DNA from: Flavobacteriales bacterium
Lineage (GTDB): Bacteria; Bacteroidota; Bacteroidia; Flavobacteriales; UBA7312
Reading direction: 5' to 3'
Assembly (NCBI GenBank): GCA_016779995.1
Contig: JADHMO010000003.1
Location: 38,733 to 102,732 of the forward strand
Length of the DNA stretch: 64,000 nt
Part shown: piece after piece, positions 50,888-59,329 of the stretch
How the letters are laid out: each line of letters begins with the position of its first letter
Numbering within the stretch: the first letter of the stretch is position 1
Notes under the pieces: generated by a model
What the model saw: the letters and a program-made list of their open reading frames with translations, nothing else
What the model was told of the DNA's origin: nothing
The model's database searches: none
Made by a program: the position numbers and the translations under genes

Positions 50888-50895
50888 TATATTTG
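50888..50895 (+). promoter_or_regulatory. Promoter -7 box of the CarH-type operon
   Basis: TATATTTG fits TAnnTTTG, with TTTG at 50862-50865 about 22 bp upstream. It drives the 54-aa gene and the regulator. Confidence 0.52.
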
Positions 50896-50944
50896 CATAA
50901 CAATTAATGACTATAGTGTCTTCAAAATTTTAACATTTGGTACA

Positions 50945-51109
50945 ATGCCAAGAAAGAAGAAAGAAAGAATTTCAATAGAAGAAATTAAAAAAAGATCTCC
51001 AAAAATTATCTTTTATACAGATAAATTGAAAATCAATCTCAAGTCGATGAGCAGTTTAGATTTTTGGTTCGATAAATACCCAAACGGTAAATACATAATC
51101 AATGACTAA
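50945..51109 (+). CDS. 54-aa basic protein upstream of the CarH-type regulator
   Basis: ATG 50945 opens 54 codons (MPRKKKERISIEEIKKRSPK, then a C-terminal LDFWFDKYPNGKYIIND) and stops at 51109, overlapping the regulator's ATG at 51102 by 8 bp. The promoter and operator site 2 lie directly upstream. The basic N-terminus suggests nucleic-acid binding, but no family is recognised. It may be a leader for coupled translation or a real small protein. Confidence 0.6.
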   Translation: MPRKKKERISIEEIKKRSPKIIFYTDKLKINLKSMSSLDFWFDKYPNGKYIIND

Positions 51110-51983
51110 GTATAGTATTGACCAGTTTTCACAAATTACGGGTATTACAAAATTTGTGTTGAGGACATGGGAAAACAGGTACGGTTTTCTCAAGGCTCAA
51201 CGTACAGACACAAAAATTCGGTTCTACACTGACGAGTTGCTTGTTCGTGCTTTAAATTGTAATTACCTAATAGAAAATGGTTACAAAATTTCATACATTT
51301 CTAAACTATCTCATGATGAAATATCATCTAAGGTAGACGAAATTAAAAACAGTGCTGAAGATAATTCGATAGAGTCCTACTACATTGTCAAGTTGATAAA
51401 GTCTGCTCTTGATTTTGATTCTAATTTATTCAATTCAACTTATGAGAAAGGTGTTCAGGAGTTAGGTATTCTTGAGTTTTACAAATCTGTATTGTTGGTT
51501 GCCTTTTCTAAAATTGGGATTTTTTGGCTCACTAATAGAATTGCCCCTTCGCAAGAACATTTTTTATCAGAATTAGTAAAACAGAAGATTGGTGCAGCTG
51601 CAGATTCAGCATCTAAAGATGAAATTAAAAAAGCCTCTTGGCTTTTATTTTTACCAGAAAATGAATTTCACGAAATCGGATTAATTTTTGCTAAGTTTTT
51701 ATTAATTAAAAACGGTTTTGAAGTAGTTTATTTAGGTGCCAATGTGCCTTACGGCTCTTTGTTGCAATTAGCGGAGAAAAAACAAATTGATAATGTATTG
51801 TTCTTTTCTGTTTCTAATACTTCGAAAAGCAATTTAGATTTTACCATTAATTATTTGAATCAATCATTTCCAAAGGCTAAACATTTTCTAGTTGCCAATA
51901 GCTTAGATATAAATTTCCTTACAAAGGATCATGATATCACAATACTAGATAATTTAGATGATTTTGTAGAAATTATCTCATAG
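51102..51983 (+). CDS. MerR/CarH-type B12-dependent photoreceptor regulator
   Basis: This 293-aa protein has a MerR winged helix (YSIDQFSQITGITKFVLRTW, then NRYGFLKAQRT), a helical cap and a cobalamin-binding domain. Both diagnostic motifs of CarH/LitR photoreceptors are intact: W142-x9-E152-H153 (FWLTNRIAPSQEHF) and E188-x-H190-x2-G193 (ENEFHEIG). In CarH, adenosylcobalamin in the dark stabilises a repressing tetramer, and light breaks the Co-C bond and releases DNA. It lies between the carotenoid blocks and photolyase genes. Its own promoter has operator site 2. Its 3' end overlaps the opposite gene by 11 bp. Confidence 0.88.
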   Translation: MTKYSIDQFSQITGITKFVLRTWENRYGFLKAQRTDTKIRFYTDELLVRALNCNYLIENGYKISYISKLSHDEISSKVDEIKNSAEDNSIESYYIVKLIKSALDFDSNLFNSTYEKGVQELGILEFYKSVLLVAFSKIGIFWLTNRIAPSQEHFLSELVKQKIGAAADSASKDEIKKASWLLFLPENEFHEIGLIFAKFLLIKNGFEVVYLGANVPYGSLLQLAEKKQIDNVLFFSVSNTSKSNLDFTINYLNQSFPKAKHFLVANSLDINFLTKDHDITILDNLDDFVEIIS

Positions 51984-52383
51984 AAATATTTCTGCTTTCA
52001 ATAAATTTTCGAATAAATTTTTTGTGACCTTTGCTGTCCACAACTTTTAATTTAATGGTGTAATCATTTATTTGGACTTCTAATACTCCATCGTTATTTA
52101 AAAAACTGATTTGATTGTAGCGTGACATTAAAATATACTCCTCATTTTTATGTCTAAAATATACCGCTACACCTTTGGTTCGTAGTTCAAATGTACAATA
52201 CACTAAATCTGTATATTCTTCAAAATCTATCTCAAAATTCTTTGGACTTATTTTTAATAATAGATATTTAGGAGAACCATAAAACCCATTTTTGATTTTT
52301 TGAGCTAAGGTGTAAGAATTGCCGCAAATAGCTAATAAATTTTCTCTGATTTTTTTCTGATTTTGACTGGTTTTAAATAGCAT
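51973..52383 (-). CDS. Protein of unknown function in the light regulon
   Basis: About 136 aa from ATG 52383; a longer reading from 52425 would run through the operator. The protein is soluble, basic and beta-rich (PKYLLLKISPKNFEIDFEEY, VAVYFRHKNEEYILMSRYN, LEVQINDYTIKLKVV), with a possible PH-like fold. I recognise no family. A -7 box for it lies inside operator site 3, so it should be controlled together with the divergent SRPBCC operon. Confidence 0.7.
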   Translation of the reverse strand: MLFKTSQNQKKIRENLLAICGNSYTLAQKIKNGFYGSPKYLLLKISPKNFEIDFEEYTDLVYCTFELRTKGVAVYFRHKNEEYILMSRYNQISFLNNDGVLEVQINDYTIKLKVVDSKGHKKFIRKFIESRNISMR

Positions 52384-52393
52384 AGTTGTATAT

Positions 52394-52425
52394 TTGTATA
52401 ACAAAATTAATAAAAAGTTATACAA
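52394..52425. promoter_or_regulatory. CarH-type operator candidate, site 3
   Basis: TTGTATAA (52394-52401), 16-bp spacer, TTATACAA (52418-52425), between the unknown gene (minus) and the SRPBCC gene (plus). A further half-site-like TTGTATAT directly precedes it (52386-52393). Confidence 0.7.
52402..52409 (-). promoter_or_regulatory. Promoter -7 box inside operator site 3
   Basis: The minus strand reads TAATTTTG, fitting TAnnTTTG, within the 16-bp spacer of operator site 3 and 18 bp upstream of the ATG at 52383. Binding of the regulator should occlude it. Confidence 0.48.
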
Positions 52426-52467
52426 TATTATTATTTATTTGACAAATTGAGTTTAATACACTAGACT

Positions 52468-52929
52468 ATGGCGCACTATCAACTTCGAAAAGAACAGTTT
52501 CTAAAAACAGATATTGACACAATTTGGGATTTTGCATCATCTCCAGCCAATCTTAAGGAGATTACTCCCGATTATATGTTATTTGATATTACATCAAAAG
52601 ACCTACCAGAGAAGATGTATCCTGGAATGATTATTACTTACAAAGTTTCCCCTTTATTAAATATTAAGATGAATTGGGTAACAGAAATAACACAGGTAAA
52701 AGACAAACATTTTTTTATTGATGAGCAACGTTTAGGTCCTTACAAAATGTGGCATCATCAGCACTTTTTCGAAGAAAAAGATGGTGGTGTATTAATGACT
52801 GATATTGTCACTTACATTCCTCCCTTTGGTGTGCTTGGTGACATTGCTAATGTTGTGCTAATCAAAAAACAATTGGAAGGTATTTTTGATTACAGATTTA
52901 AAGTAATGGATAAAAAATTTAATCAATAA
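52468..52929 (+). CDS. SRPBCC family (START-like) protein
   Basis: This 153-aa protein of the polyketide cyclase/START-like group has FLKTDIDTIWDFASSPANLKEITP at the N-terminus (split: FLKTDIDTIWDFAS, SPANLKEITP) and a typical helix-grip pattern ending GIFDYRFKVM. Such proteins bind hydrophobic ligands and often accompany SDR and photolyase genes in LitR/CarH regulons. It is the first gene of the plus-strand operon behind operator site 3. Confidence 0.85.
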   Translation: MAHYQLRKEQFLKTDIDTIWDFASSPANLKEITPDYMLFDITSKDLPEKMYPGMIITYKVSPLLNIKMNWVTEITQVKDKHFFIDEQRLGPYKMWHHQHFFEEKDGGVLMTDIVTYIPPFGVLGDIANVVLIKKQLEGIFDYRFKVMDKKFNQ

Positions 52930-52931
52930 AA

Positions 52932-53411
52932 ATGAAACGACCTTGGAATATTATTAGCCCACCTGTATATAGTTTAGTGACTTATGACGAACAAGGGAAA
53001 GTCAATATGAATATATGTACTTATGTTTCGGCAGTAAGTATGAAGCCTAAAATGTATTCTATCGCTATAGATTACACGACTAAAACCTATAAAAATTTAG
53101 AAAAATCATCTAAGGTGGTTCTTCAATTATTAAGTGCTTCTAACCTCAAGGTAATAAGAAAGTTAGGTAAAATTAGTGGTAAGTTTTTTGATAAAGACCG
53201 TTACCTCAACTCATACAATTTACTTCAATCTTGGAAAGATTACAATGTGCTAAAAGATACTTGTGCATTAATTGAGTTAGAAAAAAAATCGGTGGTCAAT
53301 AATCATGGAGATCATGCAATTTTTTTCTTTGACGTTACTGCTTTTAAGACCATTTCTGAAAAAAATGTCCTTTCATTTCAGGATTTAGTAGATAACAGAA
53401 TAATACTATAA
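52932..53411 (+). CDS. Flavin reductase-like FMN-binding protein (short)
   Basis: This 159-aa split-barrel protein (RPWNIISPPVYSLVTYD, MNICTYVSAVSMKPKMYSIA, KNLEKSSKVVLQLL) is typical of the flavin reductase/FMN-binding family. It starts 2 bp after the SRPBCC gene, and a second, larger member follows 3 bp later, forming a paralogous pair. It may supply reduced flavin or act on a specific substrate; the context (photolyase homologues using FAD) allows but does not prove the former. Confidence 0.82.
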   Translation: MKRPWNIISPPVYSLVTYDEQGKVNMNICTYVSAVSMKPKMYSIAIDYTTKTYKNLEKSSKVVLQLLSASNLKVIRKLGKISGKFFDKDRYLNSYNLLQSWKDYNVLKDTCALIELEKKSVVNNHGDHAIFFFDVTAFKTISEKNVLSFQDLVDNRIIL

Positions 53412-53414
53412 TTT

Positions 53415-54044
53415 ATGCACCTTACAAAAGAGCAAATACAGCAAACCTCACGAATCAAGCGTCTTAATATAATTAACTCTATTACTGGAGTTAAACCTGC
53501 AAATTTAATTGGTAGTATTTCTGAGAACGGGCATAGTAACTTAGCTGTTTTTAGCTCAATAGTTCATTTGGGAAGTAATCCTGCTCTTTTGGGATTTATC
53601 TTACGACCTCAGCACGAAGTTAGGAGGGATACGTACGATAACATCATGCAAACGAAATATTATACCATTAATCATATTCCTTCTGACTATGTTGAAAATG
53701 CCCATTATACATCGGCTAAATTTGACAAGGAAGTTTCAGAGTTTGATAGTTGTAAGTTTACCGAAGAATATTTATTTGATTTCGATGCACCATTTGTTAA
53801 AGAAAGTCGTGTTAAGATAGGTTTAAAGTTAGAAGAAATGTTACCTATTGAGTTGAATAAATGTGTGATGGTTATTGGTTCTATTCAACATTTATGGGTT
53901 GATGATGTGGCAGTCGAAGACGATGGTCAAATCAATCTAGAGTTGTTAGATGATGTTGGAATAGGAGGTTTGAATAGTTACTACAAACTAAAGCGTATTG
54001 CTCAATTTCCTTATGCAAGAGTCAATGAATTGCCTGATTTTTAA
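53415..54044 (+). CDS. Flavin reductase family protein (long)
   Basis: This 209-aa split-barrel flavoprotein has INSITGVKPANLIGSISENG, SSIVHLGSNPALLGFILRP and YYTINHIPSDYVENAHYTS. This is the arrangement of flavin reductase family proteins of about 210 aa that frequently neighbour cryptochrome genes. It lies in the same operon, 6 bp before the DUF2256 gene. Confidence 0.86.
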   Translation: MHLTKEQIQQTSRIKRLNIINSITGVKPANLIGSISENGHSNLAVFSSIVHLGSNPALLGFILRPQHEVRRDTYDNIMQTKYYTINHIPSDYVENAHYTSAKFDKEVSEFDSCKFTEEYLFDFDAPFVKESRVKIGLKLEEMLPIELNKCVMVIGSIQHLWVDDVAVEDDGQINLELLDDVGIGGLNSYYKLKRIAQFPYARVNELPDF

Positions 54045-54050
54045 TAAAGC

Positions 54051-54191
54051 ATGAACAAGCCCTTACCACATAAAAATTGTTTAGTTTGTCTTAAACCTTT
54101 TTCATGGCGAAAAAAGTGGGAACGGGTTTGGGAGGACGTAAAATATTGTAGTGAACGTTGTAGAAGAAATAAAAACAACAAGAATGTATAG
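54051..54191 (+). CDS. DUF2256 small zinc-ribbon-like protein
   Basis: A 46-aa protein with [19 protein letters not shown], then [10 protein letters not shown]: two Cys pairs (C10/C13 and C33/C37) and the WRKKWxxxWxxVxYCSxRCR signature of DUF2256. DUF2256 proteins habitually sit beside cryptochrome/photolyase genes. Here the stop overlaps the start of such a gene by 8 bp. Function unknown; it probably binds zinc. Confidence 0.9.
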   Translation: MNKPLPHKNCLVCLKPFSWRKKWERVWEDVKYCSERCRRNKNNKNV

Positions 54192-55671
54192 TGTAAATAT
54201 AATTTTTCCTAATCAGCTTTTTAAGCATAGCGATTTATTGGATAATACTTATCCTATATATCTCGTTGAGGAATTTTTATTTTTTAATCACTATCAATTC
54301 CACAAGCAAAAATTAGCCTTTCACAGAGCAAGTATGCAGTTTTATAAATCTTACCTTCAAGATTTGGGTAAGACGGTTCATTACATTTCGGCTACAGACT
54401 CTAATTCGGATATCCGTAGGCTTTTAGAAAAGTTAATTGGTGAGGGTATTCAAGAAATTCATTTCATTAATCCCGTTGACAATTGGTTAGAAAAACGAAT
54501 TTCAAATGCTACTAAAGATATCCAATGTGTCGTTTATGAAAGCCCTTATTTCATTAATCAGTCCGATGAGTATTCTGAATTTTTCAAAACAACTAAAAAG
54601 AAGTTTTTTCAAACCTCATTTTACATTGAACAACGTAAAAAATTAGGTATTTTACTAGAGGAAAATGCTTCGCCAATAGGGGGCAAGTGGAGTTATGATA
54701 CAGAAAATAGAAAGAAATATCCAAAAGGTAAAACGCCACCCAAGATTACTAAACTTGAGTCCAATGATTTTTATATTGAGGCGGTAAGTTATGTTAAAAA
54801 CAATTTTTCTGATAACCCTGGCGAGTTGTCTCAGACTCCAATTTATCCCAATGATTATCATGAATCTATTGAATGGCTCAATGATTTTTTAGACCAACGA
54901 TTTCATGACTTTGGTGTTTATGAAGATGCTATCGTAGATTCAGAACATTTCCTTAATCACAGTGTTCTTACACCCATGTTAAACGTCGGTTTGCTGACAC
55001 CCTTGCAAATTATTGACAGCGCATTAGAATATGCTGCACAAAATGATATACCTTTAAATTCTTTGGAGGGCTTCATACGACAAGTCATTGGTTGGAGAGA
55101 GTTCATTAGAGGTATCTATGTGGCCAAAGGAACAGAAGAAAGAAATCGCAATTTTTTTCAGCACAAACGAAAAATACCACCCTCTTTTTATGATGGCACA
55201 ACAGGCATTATTCCCATTGATACGACCATACGCAAATTATTAAAAACAGGCTATGCTCATCACATTGAGCGACTAATGATATTAGGTAATTTTATGTTGT
55301 TATGTGAGTTTGACCCTGATGAAATATACCGTTGGTTTATGGAGCTATTCATAGATGCTTATGATTGGGTAATGGTTCCAAATGTATATGGTATGAGTCA
55401 ATTTGCTGATGGTGGTCTAATGTCCACTAAGCCGTATATTAGTAGCAGTAACTACTTAAAAAAAATGAGTAATTACAAAAAGGCTCAATGGCAAGAAATA
55501 TGGGACGCTTTGTATTGGCGTTTCATCGATAAGCATAGAGAAGTTTTTAATAAAAATATTAGAATGAAATTTATGGTTTCTATGTATGATAAAATGTTGA
55601 CTGAAAAGAAAGAAAAATTCATCATTATTGCAGACAATTATTTTAAGTCTTTAGACGTTGAACTCAATTAA
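54184..55671 (+). CDS. Cryptochrome/photolyase of the FeS-BCP (PhrB/CryB) group, without Fe-S cysteines
   Basis: About 495 aa from ATG 54184 (a GTG at 54151 would lie inside DUF2256). The group's features are present: IIFPNQLF at the start, [16 protein letters not shown] and [20 protein letters not shown] in the FAD domain. PhrB-type proteins bind FAD, a lumazine and a [4Fe-4S] cluster held by four Cys. Here the whole protein has only two Cys (QCVVYE and LLCEFD). The stretch after KMSNY, where the C-x2-C and ACP motifs normally lie, reads [16 protein letters not shown]. It may be a cluster-free photoreceptor or (6-4)-type enzyme. Confidence 0.87.
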   Translation: MYSVNIIFPNQLFKHSDLLDNTYPIYLVEEFLFFNHYQFHKQKLAFHRASMQFYKSYLQDLGKTVHYISATDSNSDIRRLLEKLIGEGIQEIHFINPVDNWLEKRISNATKDIQCVVYESPYFINQSDEYSEFFKTTKKKFFQTSFYIEQRKKLGILLEENASPIGGKWSYDTENRKKYPKGKTPPKITKLESNDFYIEAVSYVKNNFSDNPGELSQTPIYPNDYHESIEWLNDFLDQRFHDFGVYEDAIVDSEHFLNHSVLTPMLNVGLLTPLQIIDSALEYAAQNDIPLNSLEGFIRQVIGWREFIRGIYVAKGTEERNRNFFQHKRKIPPSFYDGTTGIIPIDTTIRKLLKTGYAHHIERLMILGNFMLLCEFDPDEIYRWFMELFIDAYDWVMVPNVYGMSQFADGGLMSTKPYISSSNYLKKMSNYKKAQWQEIWDALYWRFIDKHREVFNKNIRMKFMVSMYDKMLTEKKEKFIIIADNYFKSLDVELN

Positions 55672-55688
55672 AAAATAAATTACAATAC

Positions 55689-56936
55689 ATGGCTAGAATT
55701 ATCTTCACAACAGTACTCATTGGTTTCATTTTAAGTCTTGACCTTTACGTATGGTCAGCTTTCAAAACACAACTCATTGAAAGACCATTCTTGAAATATG
55801 CGTTTTGGGCAATTACTTTACTGACTATAATTTTTATGTATTATCCAGCCATCAATACCAATATGACACTATATCCCAATTATATGGTTATTATTTTTGG
55901 CTTTATATTTACCATTATTGGTTCAAAGTTAGCTATGGTTCTTCCATTGTTAATTGACGATTTATTACGTCTTTTCAAATACGTATATCAAGCTATTTTT
56001 GTCCAAAAGAGTCTTTCCTTAGGAGGTCAGCCCATAAGCAGATTGGCCTTCTTAAAAAATACAGCTTTAGGTTTAGGCGCATTGACCTTCTCTACCTTTG
56101 CTTACGGTATTCTTATTGGTCGTTTCAATTTTAAAAAGCACTTTGTAGACTTAGCATTGAAGAATTTTCCAAAAGGGGCAAAACCGTTGAAAATTGTTCA
56201 AATATCAGATTTACATTTAGGAAGTTTTCAGAGAAAGGATAAGCTTCTAGAGGCTGTTGGATTGATAAATGAAGAAAATCCAGATTTGATTTTTTTTACA
56301 GGAGATTTGGTAAACAACCACGCTTCAGAGGCTGCTCCTTTTGTAGAGGTTCTCAAAAAGCTCAAAGCTAAATATGGCAAATATGCAGTTTTAGGTAATC
56401 ATGATTATGCCGACTACATTGGTTTGGATTTGAAGTCTGATGAAGGAAGGTCAAAGTGGCAAAGGAATTTTGATGAAATACAACAGCATTTCACTAATTC
56501 AGATTTTGACCTTTTGCTCAATGAAAGCCGATTAATAAACGTTGATGGATTAGAAATAAATGTTGTTGGGGTAGAAAATTGGGGCGATGGTAGATTTTCA
56601 AAATATGGTGATTTAGAGAAAGCTATGCTCTCTGTAAAAGAAGGAATCCCCACTTTTTTACTCTCTCATGACCCCACCCATTGGACTAACAAAGTTCTAC
56701 CATTTTCAAAGCACGTGGATTTGCAATTGGCTGGTCATACTCACGGTATGCAATTTGGGATAGAAATAGGAGGTATCAAATGGAGTCCTTCTCAATGGAA
56801 GTATAAATTTTGGGCTGGTCTTTATCAAAACAAGGAGCAATACCTATATGTCAATAGAGGTATAGGTCATTTGGGTTACCCTGGTCGAGTAGGTATTATG
56901 CCTGAAATAACGGTCTTAAACGTTCAATCAACTTAA
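55689..56936 (+). CDS. Membrane metallophosphoesterase (YkuE/TMEM86-like topology)
   Basis: This 415-aa protein has about four N-terminal transmembrane helices and a calcineurin-like domain with the full metal set: QISDLHLGSF, FTGDLVNNH, LGNHDYADY, LLSHDP and LAGHTHGMQ. Substrate unknown; YkuE-type enzymes of this family act at membranes, some on lipid phosphates. It follows the cryptochrome gene by 17 bp in the light-regulon operon. Confidence 0.9.
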   Translation: MARIIFTTVLIGFILSLDLYVWSAFKTQLIERPFLKYAFWAITLLTIIFMYYPAINTNMTLYPNYMVIIFGFIFTIIGSKLAMVLPLLIDDLLRLFKYVYQAIFVQKSLSLGGQPISRLAFLKNTALGLGALTFSTFAYGILIGRFNFKKHFVDLALKNFPKGAKPLKIVQISDLHLGSFQRKDKLLEAVGLINEENPDLIFFTGDLVNNHASEAAPFVEVLKKLKAKYGKYAVLGNHDYADYIGLDLKSDEGRSKWQRNFDEIQQHFTNSDFDLLLNESRLINVDGLEINVVGVENWGDGRFSKYGDLEKAMLSVKEGIPTFLLSHDPTHWTNKVLPFSKHVDLQLAGHTHGMQFGIEIGGIKWSPSQWKYKFWAGLYQNKEQYLYVNRGIGHLGYPGRVGIMPEITVLNVQST

Positions 56937-56946
56937 CATTTTAATT

Positions 56947-59328
56947 ATGAAGTATTATTTTTCCTTGATACTAATTTTATTATCCTTTAGCTTACATTCT
57001 CAAACTGTTAGGGTCTATGGTAGTGTTAAAAATGCACTTAATAACGAGCCTATACCATTTGCAAATGTTGTCATTGACGGCACTTCCAAAGGAACAACCA
57101 CAGATATTGATGGTAATTTTGAGTTATTAGAAATCGAACCAGGTATATATAACTTTAAATGCAGCTATATAGGTTTTAACACGGACTTGAAAGTTGAAAT
57201 ACAATTAACTCCCAATAAGAATTTAAGATTAGATTTTGCATTAACAGAAAATGCTCAAATCATTGATGAGGTACAAGTGACCGCCAACACCTTCAATAAA
57301 ACAGAAGAAAGTCCAACCAGTTTGCGAACTATTAACGCTTCAGAAATCCTGAGAAGCCCAGGAGGAAACCGAGACATTTCAAAGGTAATAGCCAATTTAC
57401 CAGGTGTTTCAAGCTCACCTTCTTTTAGAAATGATATTGTTATACGTGGAGGTGCACCTAATGAGAATCGTTTTTTTCTCGACGGTGTAGAAATTCCTAA
57501 TATCAATCACTTTGCAACACAAGGTTCTTCAGGAGGACCTGTTGGTATATTAAACGTGAATTTTATTCGAGAGGTGGACTTTTATTCAGGTGCTTTTCCT
57601 GCCAATAGGGGCAATGCCCTAAGTTCGGTAATGGAACTCAAACAAATTGAAGGAAGTGACGAAGACTTTAGTGCTTCATTTATGGTAGGTTCTAGTGATG
57701 CAGGGCTTACTATTAATACCCCTTTGTCCGAAAAGTCAAGTTTATTATTGTCTGCTAGACGCTCCTACTTACAATTTTTATTTAAGGCTTTACAATTACC
57801 TTTTTTGCCTACTTATAACGATGTACAATTGAAATATACTTTTAAGCCTAATCCTAAAAATCAATTCAATGTGATAGGTTTAGCAGCTATTGATAACTTC
57901 ACCTTAAATCCAGAAGCCAATGAAGGGATTGATGATCCGCAGAAGTTAGCTCAAAACGAATACACACTCAACAATTTACCTATCAATGAGCAGTGGAATT
58001 ATACTCTAGGTGGGACGTGGAAACGCTTTTTTGATAATTCTAATTTGTTGGTGGTAATGAGTCGTAGTCACCTTAATAATACTGCCGTAAAGTATGAAGA
58101 TTATGCCGATTTATCTTCTCCAAAAATTATTGATTACGAATCACAAGAAATTGAAAATAAATCTAGAATAGAATATAATTTTAGGGAAAATAACATCAAG
58201 TTTAATGTTGGTCTAAATTTAGAAGACGCTACTTATTTAAATTCTACACAACGAATTTTAACCACAGGCGATTCTATTTATACTAAGCTGGTAGAAACTG
58301 ACTTACACTTTATTAAATATGGTGCTTTTGCTCAATTGAGCAAGACTTATTTGGTGGATAGATTAGTCACCTCTGTTGGTTTTAGAATTGACGGTAATAG
58401 TTTTACCGAAAATACGACTACCCCTAATTTTTCTCCTCGTCTTTCCTTATCCTACAACCTTTCAGGTAAGTCTAGTTTGAATGCCAATTTAGGACGGTAT
58501 TATCAGTTGCCTGCCTACACAATTTTGGGCTTTGGTTTGAACAATAATTATTTCAATCAAGATGCGGAATATATTCGATGCGACCATGCTGTTTTAGGCT
58601 TAGAATATAATCCGTCCAATTACAGTAAAATAACAGTAGAGACGTTTTACAAGCAATACGACAATTATCCTTTTTCAATAATTGATAGTATTTCTCTCGC
58701 TAATTTAGGAGGCGACTTTGGCGTAATCGGCAACGAGGATATTTCTTCCATCTCTCAAGGCAGAAGTTATGGGGTTGAGTTTCTCGCACAACAAAAACTA
58801 AGTTCATCAATTTATGGTATTATGTCCGTAACGTACTACAGAAGTGAGTTTGAAGATAAAAACGGAGAGCTTATTCCTTCGGCTTGGGACAACCGTTTTA
58901 TTTTTAACATGACTGCAGGTAAAAAGTTCACAAGGAATATAGAGTTAGGTTTGAAATTCCGTTACTCAGGTGGAGCCCCTTACACGCCTATTGATTTGGC
59001 AACTTCAAGTAATGTAGAAATTTGGAATATCAATCAAAGAGGCGTGTTGAATTATAACGCATTGAACACAGAGCGACTAAAAAATGTTCATGGCGTAGAT
59101 TTGCGATTAGATAAGAAATGGTATTTTAATAAATGGAGTTTGAATGCCTACATTGATGTGGAAAATCTATATAACTTCAAAATCCAATTACCATCCGAAG
59201 TCGGAATTGATTCGGAGATAGGAGATGAAATATACACTTCTGAAAGTAGCGATCAATACAGTTTATACGAAATTGTTAATGAGTCAGGAACAGTGCTCCC
59301 TAGCATTGGGCTTTTAATAGAATTTTAA
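56947..59328 (+). CDS. TonB-dependent receptor with CarboxypepD-like N-terminal domain
   Basis: This 793-aa receptor has a signal peptide (ending LHSQ), a carboxypeptidase-regulatory-like beta-sandwich (about 20-110), a plug domain (VIRGGAPNENRFFLDGVEIP) and a 22-strand barrel ending LLIEF. It imports a large nutrient through the outer membrane using TonB energy. No SusD partner follows, so it is not a glycan SusCD pair. Lying in an operon controlled by a B12 photoreceptor, a cobalamin or heme-like substrate would be attractive but is a guess. Confidence 0.88.
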   Translation: MKYYFSLILILLSFSLHSQTVRVYGSVKNALNNEPIPFANVVIDGTSKGTTTDIDGNFELLEIEPGIYNFKCSYIGFNTDLKVEIQLTPNKNLRLDFALTENAQIIDEVQVTANTFNKTEESPTSLRTINASEILRSPGGNRDISKVIANLPGVSSSPSFRNDIVIRGGAPNENRFFLDGVEIPNINHFATQGSSGGPVGILNVNFIREVDFYSGAFPANRGNALSSVMELKQIEGSDEDFSASFMVGSSDAGLTINTPLSEKSSLLLSARRSYLQFLFKALQLPFLPTYNDVQLKYTFKPNPKNQFNVIGLAAIDNFTLNPEANEGIDDPQKLAQNEYTLNNLPINEQWNYTLGGTWKRFFDNSNLLVVMSRSHLNNTAVKYEDYADLSSPKIIDYESQEIENKSRIEYNFRENNIKFNVGLNLEDATYLNSTQRILTTGDSIYTKLVETDLHFIKYGAFAQLSKTYLVDRLVTSVGFRIDGNSFTENTTTPNFSPRLSLSYNLSGKSSLNANLGRYYQLPAYTILGFGLNNNYFNQDAEYIRCDHAVLGLEYNPSNYSKITVETFYKQYDNYPFSIIDSISLANLGGDFGVIGNEDISSISQGRSYGVEFLAQQKLSSSIYGIMSVTYYRSEFEDKNGELIPSAWDNRFIFNMTAGKKFTRNIELGLKFRYSGGAPYTPIDLATSSNVEIWNINQRGVLNYNALNTERLKNVHGVDLRLDKKWYFNKWSLNAYIDVENLYNFKIQLPSEVGIDSEIGDEIYTSESSDQYSLYEIVNESGTVLPSIGLLIEF

Positions 59329-59329
59329 G

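Noticed and set aside
51973..52425. Longer start of the unknown protein at 52425
   Set aside because: It would place the coding start upstream of its own promoter box and run through the operator; ATG 52383 is preferred.
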